Positions 11,373-23,150 of a stretch of 64,000 nt of DNA are shown in pieces. The notes under the pieces were generated by a model that had not been told where the DNA came from, ran no database searches, and was given only the letters and a program-made list of their open reading frames with translations. The translations under genes and the position numbers were made by a program. This DNA comes from Apoderus coryli (Eukaryota; Arthropoda; Insecta; Coleoptera; Attelabidae): positions 923,981-987,980 of the forward strand of contig OU452216.1 of NCBI GenBank assembly GCA_911728435.2. The letters are read 5' to 3'. Positions within the stretch are counted from its first letter, which is position 1. Each line of letters begins with the position of its first letter.

Positions 11373-11699
11373 TTTGTATATATATAGTACAATTACATGT
11401 ATACCAAAATGCTGTTTGCTCTCTTATAATTCAAAATCAAATTTTATTAGTAAAAAGAAATTAAATTAAGCGCAAATAAGCCATTTAGAAGGATTTAGAG
11501 TGTTTAGTGATGTTATTTAGAATTAAAAAGTTTTATAGCCGATCTGGTCAATCGGATAATAGAAGATAATAATCTCTCTTTTTCAATACCCTCCAAATAA
11601 GTATAGTTGTTTTCACGAAAAATGGTTCTGGCTTATCAACTGTAATAAATTACCTGGTTTAATCTTTATTGTGTGGAATATCACCAGGTAAAAAATGCA

Positions 11700-12290
11700 A
11701 ATATGCTACAGGTCTGTAATAATATATAAATGTTTTAAAATTATTGCAAACCGTAACCCAAGTGAACACTTCCATTTGGCCGAGGGATATAATTACCTGT
11801 TTTCAGAAATTATAATACATATACAATCCGGTCATTTTACATTTATGGTAGGCCTTCTTGGGTTTTATGATGGGCAATATCGGAATACAACTTAGTCAAA
11901 ACCATTTATCCTGAATTCCATTATACGCACGTGTCTAACAAAAAGGGACAGTTTATTCATGATCCTTTAAAAGTTTTATAGCCGATCTGGTCAAACGGAT
12001 AATATATTATAATATTCGTATAGTGGACTTCAGGATAAATGGTATTTACTAAGTTCTGCTCCGATGTTGCCCATCATAAAACCCGAGAATGCCTACCATA
12101 AATGTAAAAGGACCGGATTGTATATTTGTTATAATTTCTAAAATCAGGTAATTTTGTCCCTCGGCGAGGTATTGTTATTTTAGTCTTTGGATTTCATTGG
12201 AATTGTTGTGTTACGGCTTGCAATAATTTTAAAACATTTATATATATATTATTACAGACATTTATTGCAAATAATTTATACCCCAACGTA
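11700..12290. repeat. ~590-bp inverted repeat within duplication copy 1
   Basis: Left-arm blocks such as ACAATCCGGTCATTTTACAT, TTTTATGATGGGCAA and ACCATTTATCCTGAA return inverted between 12,035 and 12,165, and the ATTGCAAACCGTAAC / GTTACGGCTTGCAAT pair joins the outer arms. The same structure is present in copy 2 at about 23,710-24,295. It could be the terminal inverted repeats of a foldback element, or regulatory sequence of the adjacent transposase remnant. Confidence 0.85.
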
Positions 12291-12396
12291 CGAAATAGGC
12301 AGTATGCGGCGGCCGTGGATAAATAGTAATAGCGCTTTTCCAGTGGCTCGTTTAAGAAATATCACTTATCTAGTGACGCGAAAGTCATTATAAAAA

Positions 12397-12970
12397 ATGT
12401 ATATAGATAGTTCCTTACTTCAGCAAGGATATAACGCGAGTGCTGCAGCAAGTGTAACCAGTAATTTGACGAAGCTGCCTCTTACTTCAGTTAGACGAAT
12501 TGTTGGAAATCCCATTGAATCAAGACAAAAACGTAAAGATTCCGGTGTCACAAAAAGTCTAGACGATGGGAAAAATCTACACTATGTACGATGAGCAGTG
12601 TGTCTCTACAATCAAAAGTCTAAAACACCGGCTCATCAATGACGAAACTCAAATCAACTGTAGCATCACTACTCTTTGGCGAACTTTGTCTGCAAAAAAT
12701 GAACTTTTACAAGTGCTGGTGTCATTTTCCTTTAAAGAAAACGTATGTTTTTGATACAGTTGCAGAAGAATTTTGACATACAGTGTTACGACTACTTCAC
12801 TACTACTGCGTAAATCCTGTAGAGCTTATGTGGCACCAACTTAAATCGTAGGTACGCGGAAAAATTTTTAAGTGGTATTATGATAGAATTAATTAGGAAC
12901 TGTTTGCATGACATTCCTACCGAGAGTTAGAAAACTTCTGTTAGTCATGTTATAAATGTTAAAAACTCGT
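12397..12970 (+). pseudogene. Decayed Tc1/IS630-like transposase, copy 1
   Basis: The frame from 12,397 begins with a helix-turn-helix-like region (SLLQQGYNASAAASVTSNL, then LPLTSVRRIVGN). The frame from 12,566 continues with a second helix-turn-helix-like block (TIKSLKHRLINDE, INCSITTLWRTL). After a large deletion, 12,800-12,960 gives NPVELMWHQLKS and then LIRNCLHDIP and VSHVINVKNSY. This is the pattern of the last catalytic acidic residue and C-terminal tail of the DDE_3 family. Frames differ and the central catalytic part is missing, so it is inactive. The second copy at 24,415 is equally broken, so the decay predates the duplication. Family assignment rests on short motifs and is moderate. 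Confidence 0.58.
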
Positions 12971-14056
12971 ACCATCCTGTAGCATCAATTGCACCAATTA
13001 TAATTAATTTAGATGCTATTACCATTATTGTCTTTATAAACTTAGGATGTCAGCGCTTGATTAGTATACCTGGAAACTAACACCAGACTGCGTTGGCGTT
13101 GGAATTTTCATGTCGTTCATTCATAAATTTGGGTTTTTAGAAATCTGTAGTAATCTTGTTGGAAAACTGGAAGAGCCATGGTTTCAGACCAATCATATGA
13201 ACATACCCACATTTATAAGTTCGTATTTTTCTTTCGCTTCCAGCCATAGACAATGTTACCAGCCGTCATATAATTATATGGTTTCAACATAATTTTATTG
13301 CGACAAATAATTCAAAAATATATTTTTTAAATGTCATTTTGCTTGACCTAAATTCTCCATATTTGTTTTTACTATATTATTTTAAAATGTCTTTGACTTC
13401 ATATTATTTAGGCGATCACATAATTTTAAAATAAATAAATACGTACACATTTACTAAATTCTAAATAGGTAGGTATATTTTTATAATACGTTATTTTTAT
13501 TTGTTGCTCATTAGACAGTTGAAGGGCTTCCATTTACGTAAACGAAAACGTGAAAGTTGACAGCTACGCGTGCGCAAGTCGATTTTCTTTGCGTTTGGGT
13601 TTACGCCGCTATGTGATCTCGCGTGCCTCCACGTAGTGTCCGTTATCGCTTATACGCTACCCGAAACGCCCCGAATTGGAATTCGGTGCATACCGATCGT
13701 GTTCTGTCATGTCATTATTTATGTATGATATATTTATTATTTTGTACTTTCTTACATAGTTCAATTATATCTTTGCACTCACAAAATATTTATTAGTTCG
13801 AATTATCAATAACAATAGTCCTCAAAATAAAAATTTAAGGTTAAGTGTGTCGTTAATGCGCCACGACTTGTTACACTTCAACTAGCTTTTTAAAGCATTC
13901 CATAAACATCTAGTTTGTACGTTAACGTATATGTTAGCGTTTACGTTTGATTTCAACTTCAAGTGTCTATTGTCTGATATGTCAAACGGCAATTCGCTGA
14001 AATCGCTCATGAACCGTTCCAACCACCATTCTTTTCTGTACCAAAATAAAAGCGTG
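12971..14056. other. Non-coding remainder of duplication copy 1
   Basis: Has short, motif-free frames. Near 13,530 there is TTTACGTAAACGAAAACGTG, and near 13,925 ACGTTAACGTATATG..GCGTTTACGTTTGA in roughly inverted relation, perhaps terminal repeats of another old element. The 60-residue frame at 13,110 is conserved in copy 2, but that is expected from duplication. Confidence 0.4.
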
Positions 14057-14061
14057 CCAGC

Positions 14062-15069
14062 CCATAAGAATTCCGTTTTTCCTTGTAAATCAGTATTTAA
14101 TAATTATTTTGCAGGTATTTTCTTATCAGGTGGGATCTTCTTTTTCGAATTGACAAGACATTTTCTGAAGAGTTTATACAGGGTGGTCAAAAAATTATAT
14201 TGAAAACGGTTCAAGAAAATCAGTTGAAAGTCAATTTTTTCAAATGGAATGGGTATATTATTATTATTTTATCTTCCTTAACATTAAAAAATAATGCAAT
14301 TTTGTAATAGGTTATCACTTTCTAAAATAGTTTTCGAAATATCGTCATTTTAAATTTTTCTGCAGCGCCTACCGTTGTCTCTCTGAAGGTTAATTTAGTT
14401 AGCCATAAAATTATGGTCATTTTAACGTCAAACTAAACGTCAAATTAATAAAAATGAAAAATACTTATTGATATTATAAATTTATTATTAATTCATGGAG
14501 AATAAAATAAAGTGATTAATATCACCTGTAGAGTATTAAACGAGAGAAACCCCTATTTGCTAACGATGACTAGAGAAATTAGGAAGAATTTTGAGAAATC
14601 ATTTAGAGCAGGTTGGGAGGTATACAAATCAAGTATTACAACGAACTAAGACTAAAATTTAAAATAGTACAGCAGAAATGAACAGAAGATTAAACTAAAT
14701 AAATTTTCAACTAAAAAAAGTTCACAATCAACTAACGATACAAAAATAATTTAATTGTTCGATATGACCCCCATTTAAAATGACGATATTTCGAAAACTA
14801 TGCATTTTAGAAAATGATAACCTATTACAAAATTGCATTATTTTTTAATGCTATGGAAGATAAAATAATAATAATATACCATACCATTGGAAAAAATTGA
14901 CTTTCAACTGTTTTTCTCGAACCGTTTTCAATATAATTTTTGACCACCCTGTATAAACTAATCAGAAAATGTCTTGTCAATTCGAAAAAGAAGATCCCAC
15001 CTGATAAGAAAATATCTGCAAAATAATTATTAAATACTGATTTACAAGGAAAAAACGGAATTCTTATGG
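14062..15069. mobile_element. Foldback element carrying a nested MITE at its centre
   Basis: Outer arms 14,062-14,174 (CCATAAGAATTCCG ... CTTGTCAATT-type) and 14,956-15,069 are inverted copies, for example GGTGGGATCTTCTTTTTCGA versus its complement at about 14,985. The arms are separated only by the nested 777-bp MITE, so the original outer element was a near-perfect palindrome of about 230 bp. Flanks the right end of duplication copy 1. Confidence 0.85.
14177..14953. mobile_element. MITE with TACAGGGTGG ends, TA duplication, nested in a foldback
   Basis: Starts TACAGGGTGG, ends CCACCCTGTA, flanked by TA on both sides (14,175-14,176 and 14,954-14,955). Long inverted similarity inwards: AAAACGGTTC..GAAA, GAAAGTCAATTTTTTC and CATTATTTTTTAATG have inverted partners. 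No intact ORF. Confidence 0.9.
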
Positions 15070-15194
15070 AGCCCTAAATTGTCAATTTTGACATAAATCT
15101 TGATATAAGTCAAAAACGACTGACGTTAGGTATATCACATGATACATGAAATATGTCTGAAATGTTATTTAGAATCCAAAAATGTAATAATATA

Positions 15195-15378
15195 TAGGGT
15201 GTTCCATTTAAAATAACAAAGTTGCCATCAACTTCCGGTATAATCGGAAGTGCTATGCCGTTGCTATTATATTATTTGAGTAGAGCATATCTGACAATAT
15301 AGACACTGAAATTTCAAAATTCAAGTCGAAGTAGTTTCTGAAATAATCTAATGGGTTGCCACCGTAGGACACCCTGTA
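15195..15378. mobile_element. Short MITE-like element (~184 bp)
   Basis: TATAGGGTGTTCC at the left and GGACACCCTGTA at the right with TA on both sides. It includes a CTTCCGGTATAATCGGAAG hairpin resembling that in the TACCGGGTG-ended MITE. Immediately outside is a longer-loop hairpin, ACACCAAACAAATCTAATAT (15,392) with its inverted copy near 15,510-15,537. Confidence 0.65.
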
Positions 15379-16234
15379 TATTATAAGGTTCAACACCAAA
15401 CAAATCTAATATTACTTTTTCAGATTGCGTATTATTTCAATTTAGATATTTTCCTTTTAATTATATCACTTTTTCACATTACATACTATTTTTTTCTTAT
15501 TGTGACTTGTATAATATTATATTAGATTTGTTTGGTGTCGTACTTAAATTATTTTACTGAAAAACTCATTCCAATTAAATATCGACTAAATTTCAGTTTC
15601 AAAATAAGTTGAATAGCGGTTAAATTCAAATTGAAAAGCGCGCCAAGGATAGCCCCGCCCCAAATGCTCTGATTGGCTCGGCACGTTGGCATTTTAATGT
15701 ATGCTATAAAAGAGAGTTCACATTGTTATATTATCGCAGACAAAATTTCATCTGTATATATATAGTACAATTACATGTATACCAAAATGCTGTTTGCTCT
15801 CTTATAATTTAAAATCAAATTTTATTAGTAAAAAGAAATTAAATTAAGCGCAAATAAGCCATTTAGAAGGATTTAGAGTGTTTAGTGATACCAGTGTGAA
15901 GACAGCAGTTAAAATTCTAGCAGTTAATTCCGAACATTGCCGAATGGGGTATACGGGGGCGATTGATAATTCATAATAATATACACTTTAAACGTATATT
16001 ACACGAGCACAAATGTGTTACAAATATATAATAATTAATATCAATAAAACAAATTTATTAAATATTAATATTGCAATATTTTTTTTTTCAATAAATAGGT
16101 AAATCGACATAACATATTTGAAATTAGTAGGTATATGTAGTCAAATAAAAGATTTAGATTCAATATGGTTATATACCCTTACAGACAAATAACATAAATA
16201 TTTCATTGATTGATCCAGGGCCGTACTCTATGCT

Positions 16235-18430
16235 ATAAGTTCACGCGAGTTTTAACTGCTGGCCTCATATCTAAAAACTGGCAAAGCGTGCATTCTTGAA
16301 ATTAATAGTGTAAGTAGCTAACTAAATGTCCTTATTAAAAATATAGGTCAGAATCACTAACACCCCGTCAGAGCCGCACTATATATTTTTTTCTTCCGGC
16401 TGCAACTTCTAACTGCTGACCTCATATCTAAAAACTGGCAAAGCGTGCATTCTTGAAATTAATAGTGTAAATAGTCAACCCTATGTCCTTATTAAAAATA
16501 TATGTCAGAATCACTAACACCCCGTCAGAGTCGTACTATTTATTTTTTTCCCCGCCAGCATCATTTAACTGCTGTACTCATAGCTAAAAACTGGAAAAGC
16601 GTGCATTCTTGAAATTAATAGCGTAAGTAGTCAACCCTATGTCCTTATCAAAAATATATGTCAGAATCACTAACACCCCGTCAGAGCCGTACTATTTATT
16701 TTTTTCTTTTGGCTGCAATTTTTAACTGCTGACCTCATATCTAAAAACTGGCAAAGCGTGCATTCTTGAAATTAATAGTGTAAGTAGTCAATCCTATGTC
16801 CTTTGCAAAAATATATGTCGGAATCACTAACACCCCGTCAGAGCCGTACTATTTATTTTTTTCCCCGCCAGCATCATTTAACTGCTGACCTCATAGCCAA
16901 AAACTGGCAAAGCGTGCATTCTTGGAATTATTAGTGTAAGTAGTCAACCCTATGTCCTTATCAAAAATATATGTCAGAATTACTAACACCCCGTCAGGGC
17001 CGTACCATATATATTTTTTTCTTTCGGCTGCAACTTTTAACTGCTGACCTCATATCTAAAAACTGGCAAAGCGTGCATTCTTGAAATTAATAGCGTAAGT
17101 AGTCAACCCTATGTGCGTATTAAAAATATATGTCAGAATTACTAACACCCCGTCAGGGCCGTACTATTTATTTTTTTCCCCGCCAGCATCATTTAACTGC
17201 TGTACTCATAACTAAAAACTGGCAAAGCGTGCATTCTTGAAATTAATAGTGTAAGTAGCCAACCCTATGTCCTTATCAAAAATATATGTCAGAATCACTA
17301 ACACCCCGTCAGAGCCGTACTATTTATTTTTTTCTTTCGGCTGCAACTTTTAACTGCTGACCTCACATCTAAAAACTGGCAAAGCGTGCATTCTTGAAAT
17401 TAATAGCGTACGTAGCCAACCCTATGTCCATATCAAAAATATATGTCAGAATTACTAACACCCCGTCAGGGCCGTACTATTTATTTTTTTCCCCGCCAGC
17501 ATCATTTAACTGCTGTACTCATAGCTAAAAACTGGCAAAGCGTGCATTCTTGAAATTAATAGCGTAAGTAGTCAACCCTATGTCCTTATCAAAAATATAT
17601 GTCAGAATCAGTAACACCCCGTCAGAGCCGTACTATTTATTTTTTTCTTTTGGCTGCAACTTTTAACTGCTGACCTCATATCTAAAAACTGGCAAAGCGT
17701 GCATTCTTGAAATTAATAGTGTAAGTAGTCAATCCTATGTCCTTTGCAAAAATATATGTCGGAATCACTAACACCCCGTCAGAGCCGTACTATTTATTTT
17801 TTTCCCCGCCAGCATCATTTAACTGCTGACCTCATAGCCAAAAACTGGCAAAGCGTGAATTCTTGGAATTATTAGTGTAAGTAGTCAACCCTATGTCCTT
17901 ATCAAAAATATATGTCAGAATTACTAACACCCCGTCAGGGCCGTACTATATATATTTTTTTCTTTCGGCTGCAACTTTTAACTGCTGACCTCATATCTAA
18001 AAACTGGCAAAGCGTGCATTCTTGAAATTATTAGTGTAAGTAGTCAACCCTATGTCCTTATCAAAAATATATGTCAGAATTACTAACACCCCGTCAGGGC
18101 CGTACTATATATATTTTTTTCTTTCGGCTGCAACTTTTAACTGCTGACCTCATATCTAAAATTTGGCAAAGCGTGCATTCTTGAAATTAATAGCGTAAGT
18201 AGTCAACCCTATGTGCGTATTAAAAATATATTTTAGAATTACTAACACCCCGTCAGGGCCGTACTATTTATTTTTTTCCCCACCAGCATCATTTAACTGC
18301 TATACTCATAACTAAAAACTGGCAAAGCGTGCATTCTTGGAATTATTAGTGTAAGTAGTCAACCCTATGTACTTATCAAAAATATATGTCAGAATTACTA
18401 ACACCCCGTCAGAGCCGTACTATTTATTTT
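16235..18430 (+). repeat. Left satellite array of the foldback: ~14 units of ~156 bp, alternating two types
   Basis: The landmark CAAAGCGTGCATTC recurs every ~156 bases from 16,286 to 18,328. Units alternate between type A (CGGCTGCAACTTTTAACTGC) and type B (CCCCGCCAGCATCATTTAAC), giving a ~312-bp higher-order period, with one A-A neighbour pair near 17,960-18,130. Every unit carries TTTAACTGCTG(A/T)..CTCAT, AACACCCCGTCAG and a CCGTAC..ATTTTTTT block. Confidence 0.95.
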
Positions 18431-19139
18431 TTAAATTAATAGAGTAGGTAGCTAACCATATGTCTATGTAACTAAAAATTTAAATCAGGATGATTAGCAC
18501 TCTGTACACGTTTAAAATTATTCATGTAATTAGCAGATTATGTGTTCTTGTTAATCTCAAAATGAATAATAGGTACTGCTTTAGAGGGTTCTTGCAACGA
18601 ACCTATTATTAGCCGTAGTCGTCTAATGTCAAAATTCATCCTGCTTTGTGAGTGCGTTTGCTTTAATTAAATCTCTCTTTTGTTTATGTCAAATCACTTT
18701 TACTATTAATTTCCTTTATGACAGTTAATTTTAAATGAGATGTCTTTAAAAATATTTTATCTGCAATCATATCGGATCAGTTCAACTGAGGTGAGTTGAA
18801 AATCGAGAATTCCTAATAACATAATACGCACAATATAAAACTATTATAATATAGGTACCTACAACAAAATTAAAGTATCATCTTAGTTGTCCAACAATAC
18901 TTAATAACTACTAAACAAAATATAGTTAGTTAATATCGTATCTATCATATATCCTAATTATCTAAGGGTATTTTCATTGTCTTGGCGCCTTTTTAATTTT
19001 TTTCAACATTTTAAACCTATTCTTTTCGGCACGCGGCACAAAGTAGAGTAAAAAAACGGGTACGCGACAGAGTAATGTACAAGTATATTATAATATACTG
19101 ATTAGGTGTTATTTTATTGTTTATTTCGCAGTTTTATAA

Positions 19140-19698
19140 TTATCGAGGATTTTATCTGAACAGAAATATTCAAAAAGTTCAGTTCGTTTTCCACTGATTT
19201 TTTAAATAAAGAAAAATTTTTTAATAAGCCTATTGTCGGAGGTAATCATTTTTGTTTAATATTAATAGACTTTCAATTAAAAACTTTTGCATATTTAGAT
19301 CTTATGGGTTCATCACGTATAAAACCGCAGAAATGTATTATGAAAAATTTAAACATTTTATGAATCAATATGATGCAATTTTCGACGATCCGTTCGATTA
19401 CAACGAGTTTTCAATTATTTCCCGCCCCCATCTAATTCAAATGGATCAATATAATTGCGGTCCATATATTATATATTTTTTTAATAACATTTTGGAACAG
19501 AAGCCTCTTGATCATTCATGTGATATTGATTCTTACAGGGATACAATATAACAGATTATTTTAGATACATCATCGGATATGAAAGGTAAATGTTTGTTAT
19601 GTGGACATAATGTTGTCGATAAATCAATTTCATTAACTTGTCAATTTTGCCACAGAATTGTTCATACTATATGCAACAATTCATTAAATGAAAAGTAA
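19140..19698 (+). pseudogene. Decayed Ulp1/adenain-like cysteine protease with C-terminal Cys/His finger
   Basis: One frame (from about 19,223) gives GGNHFCLILIDF and FAYLDLMGSS, the His and Asp blocks of the Ulp1 (SUMO-protease) fold. The frame from 19,252 gives SRPHLIQMDQYNCGPYIIYF with the Gln and nucleophilic Cys. The switch between frames lies near 19,300-19,320. A single TAA at 19,549-19,551 separates this from an in-frame finger, CLLCG..LTCQFCHRIVHTIC (C-x2-C-x12-C-x2-C-x4-H-x2-C). Catalytic residues are thus present but the reading frame is broken at least twice. Ulp1 domains are known as passengers in plant Mutator elements and in other large DNA transposons. The protease call is strong; a function in transposition is inference. 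Confidence 0.72.
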
Positions 19699-20740
19699 TT
19701 ATAAAATACAGTACAAAAAAAAAACATATTAATTTTAGCCTATTGAAATTCGGTGTATGTGGGCGAAATTTTAAATTTAATTAAAAAAAGGTTTATTAGT
19801 GTCAACCAAAAGTCAAAATGACATGAGTTTGAATAATTGCCGAAACACTATTATTAACTTAAAATGGCCAGCTGGATAACATGTTATACCAAAGATATAT
19901 ATGAGATTTAGGTACTTGTTACACTTTTCCCTTAGACAAGGATTTCTTCCCTTGTTTAAGCTATTTCCGAATATATTTTTAGTTTGGTTTTGTTTTTGAC
20001 CGTCGTCGTGTCGATACTATATACAACTCTTTACATCGTCTATTGAGAGATTATTTCGACAGGTCCAACTTCAATGCAAAAACGCTACGCGTTTCTGGGT
20101 AAATTCGTATTTATTTATTTTCTTTATTTTTATATTGGCAATAATATTTTTGTTTATTTATTAACCTACTCCGTAATCTATTCAAAATAATCCTTCCTAG
20201 TCCTTTACAATAAGGTAGTTTTGGGTAAAGTGTAATTTTTAATAATTTAATAATTATTAAAAAAATATTTTTGCTCAATATTTTTGTACTATTATTAGTT
20301 AGAATAATTATTATCTTATTACCAAAAAACTGAATAAAATTGTATTTAGTCCCATTTATTAATTGTACTTTAGGAAAGTGAAAAAAGTGATTTTCGTAAA
20401 AAGTGGACTTAATACAGTTTTATTCTGGGGTACAGATATGTAAACCGAAATAGTTAAAACTTGGTTTACTCAATTGACGAAGTAGAGCGTGCCCTGTAGG
20501 AAAAAAAGTATGAAATAAAGATATTAATTTAATAATCTGAGTTTTTTTAATACATTTTAGCGCTAAAAATGTCATTTTTATTTCAAACAAAGTTCTTTGA
20601 ATTGATGATTTTATAACATCAGCCAATATGCCGCATATTTGAATAAATTCCAACGGTACATTTTTAGTGCTAAATTATATTTTTATTTTCATGGCGATCG
20701 AAAACATATATTTTTATAAAGTACTTATGGTTTACTACTT
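19699..20740. other. Unassigned centre of the foldback element
   Basis: AT-rich. A 77-residue minus frame (20,420-20,653) ends FNYFGLHICTPE; I do not recognise it and it could be residue of a larger lost protein. 18,430-19,140 is likewise without a recognisable gene. Confidence 0.4.
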
Positions 20741-20744
20741 AGAG

Positions 20745-23150
20745 TATTAATTTCAAGAATGCACGCTTTAACAGTTTTTGGCTATGAGGTCAGCAGTTAA
20801 ATGATGCTGGCGGGGAAAAAAAATAGTACGGCTCTGACGGGGTGTTAGTAATTCTGACATATATTTTTGATAAGGACATAGGGTTGACTACTTACATTAT
20901 TAATTTCAAGAATGCACGCTTTGCCAGTTTTTAGATATGAGGTCAGCAGTTAAAAGTTGCAGCCAAAAGAAAAAAATAAATAGTACGGCTCTGACGGGGT
21001 GTTAGTGATTCCGACATATATTTTTGATAAGGACATAGGGTTGACTACTTACATTATTAATTTCAAGAATGCACGCTTTGCCAGTTTTTAGATATGAGGT
21101 CAGCAGTTAAAAGTTGCAGCCAAAAGAAAAAAATATATATGGTACGGCCCTGACGGGGTGTTAGTAATTCTGACATATATTTTTGATAAGGACATAGGGT
21201 TGACTACTTACACTAATAATTCCAAGAATGCACGCTTTGCCAGTTTTTGGCTATGAGGTCAGCAGTTAAATGATGCTGGCGGGGAAAAAAATAAATAGTA
21301 CGGCTCTGACGGGGTGTTAGTGATTCTGACATATATTTTTGATAAGGACATAGGGCTGACTACTTACACTAATAATTTCAAGAATGCACGCTTTGCCAGT
21401 TTTTAGATATGAGGTCAGCAGTAAAAAGTTGCAGCCAAAAGAAAAAAATAAATAGTACGGCTCTGACGGGGTGTTAGTGATTCTGACATATATTTTTGAT
21501 AAGGACATAGGATTGACTACTTACACTATTAATTTCAAGAATGCACGCTTTGCCAGTTTTTAGATATGAGGTCAGCAGTTAAAAGTTGCAGCCGAAAGAA
21601 AAAAATATATATAGTACGGCCCTGACGGGGTGTTAGTGATTCTGGCATATATTTTTGATAAGGACATAGGGTTGGCTACTTACACTATTAATTTCAAGAA
21701 TGCACGCTTTGCCAGTTTTTAGTTATGAGTACAGCAGTTAAATGATGCTGGCGGGGAAAAAAATAAATAGTACGGCCCTGACGGGGTGTTAGTAATTCTG
21801 ACATATATTTTTAATACGCACATAGGGTTGACTACTTACGCTATTAATTTCAAGAATGCACGCTTTGCCAGTTTTTAGATATGAGGTCAGCAGTTAAAAA
21901 TTGCAGCCGAAAGAAAAAAATATATATGGTACGGCCCTGACGGGGTGTTAGTAATTCTGACATATATTTTTGATAAGGACATAGGGTTGACTACTTACAC
22001 TAATAATTTCAAGAATGCACGCTTTGCCAGTTTTTAGATATGAGGTCAGCAGTTAAAAGTTGCAGCCGAAAGAAAAAAATATATATAGTACGGCCCTGAC
22101 GGGGTGTTAGTAATTCTGACATATATTTTTGATAAGGACATAGGGTTGACTACTTACACTAATAATTCCAAGAATGCACGCTTTGCCAGTTTTTGGCTAT
22201 GAGGTCAGCAGTTAAATGATGCTGGCGGGGAAAAAAATAAATAGTACGGCTCTGACGGGGTGTTAGTGATTCCGACATATATTTTTGCAAAGGACATAGG
22301 GTTGACTACTTACACTAATAATTTCAAGAATGCACGCTTTGCCAGTTTTTAGATATGAGGTCAGCAGTTAAAAGTTGCAGCCAAAAGAAAAAAATAAATA
22401 GTACGGCTCTGACGGGGTGTTAGTGATTCTGACATATATTTTTGATAAGGACATAGGGTTGACTACTTACGCTATTAATTTCAAGAATGCACGCTTTGCC
22501 AGTTTTTAGCTATGAGTACAGCAGTTAAATGATGCTGGCGGGGAAAAAAATAAATAGTACGACTCTGACGGGGTGTTAGCGATTCTGACATATATTTTTA
22601 ATAAGGACATAGGGTTGACTATTTACACTATTAATTTCAAGAATGCACGCTTTGCCAGTTTTTAGATATGAGGTCAGCAGTTAGAAGTTGCAGCCGGAAG
22701 AAAAAAATAAATAGTACGGCTCTGACGGGGTGTTAGTAATTCTGACATATATTTTTAATAAGGACATAGGGTTGACTACTTACACTATTAATTTCAAGAA
22801 TGCACGCTTTGCCAGTTTTTAGATATGAGGTCAGCAGTTAGAAGTTGCAGCCGGAAGAAAAAAATATATAGTACGGCTCTGACGGGGTGTTAGTAATTCT
22901 GACATATATTTTCAATAAGGACATAGGGTTGACTACTTACACTATTAATTTCAAGAATGCACGCTTTGCCAGTTTTTAGATATGAGGTCAGCAGTTAGAA
23001 GTTGCAGCCGGAAGAAAAAAATATATAGTGCGGCTCTGACGGGGTGTTAGTGATTCTGACCTATATTTTTAATAAGGACATTTAGTTAGCTACTTACACT
23101 ATTAATTTCAAGAATGCACGCTTTGCCAGTTTTTAGATATGAGGCCAGCA
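20745..23150 (-). repeat. Right satellite array of the foldback: ~16 units, mirror image of the left array
   Basis: Same ~156-bp units in inverted orientation (landmark GAATGCACGCTTTGCCAG every ~156 bases, 20,758 to 23,114), again mainly alternating type A and type B. Unit count differs from the left (about 16 against 14), and type A dominates nearest the right terminus (last three units). Confidence 0.95.

Larger units (their letters stand above)
11329..14056. repeat. 2.7-kb direct duplication, copy 1 (empty-site copy)
   Basis: Matches 15,706-15,889 plus 23,518-26,050 in the same orientation with only scattered differences (for example the two 65-residue frames at 12,397 and 24,415 differ at one residue). 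Copy 1 is uninterrupted at GTGTTTAGTGATGTTATTTAG (about 11,500-11,520), exactly where copy 2 carries the 7.6-kb foldback. It contains a ~590-bp inverted repeat (11,700-12,290) and a decayed Tc1/IS630-like transposase. Left edge coincides with the right end of the 10.3-11.4 kb palindrome. Confidence 0.93.

Noticed and set aside
13110..13292. 60-codon frame conserved at 25,108
   Set aside because: Conservation is explained by the recent duplication of non-coding DNA; an antisense frame there is equally open.
16235..18430. CRISPR-like array
   Set aside because: Units are ~156 bp, contiguous and near-identical without unique spacers, in a eukaryotic transposon; it is a satellite array.
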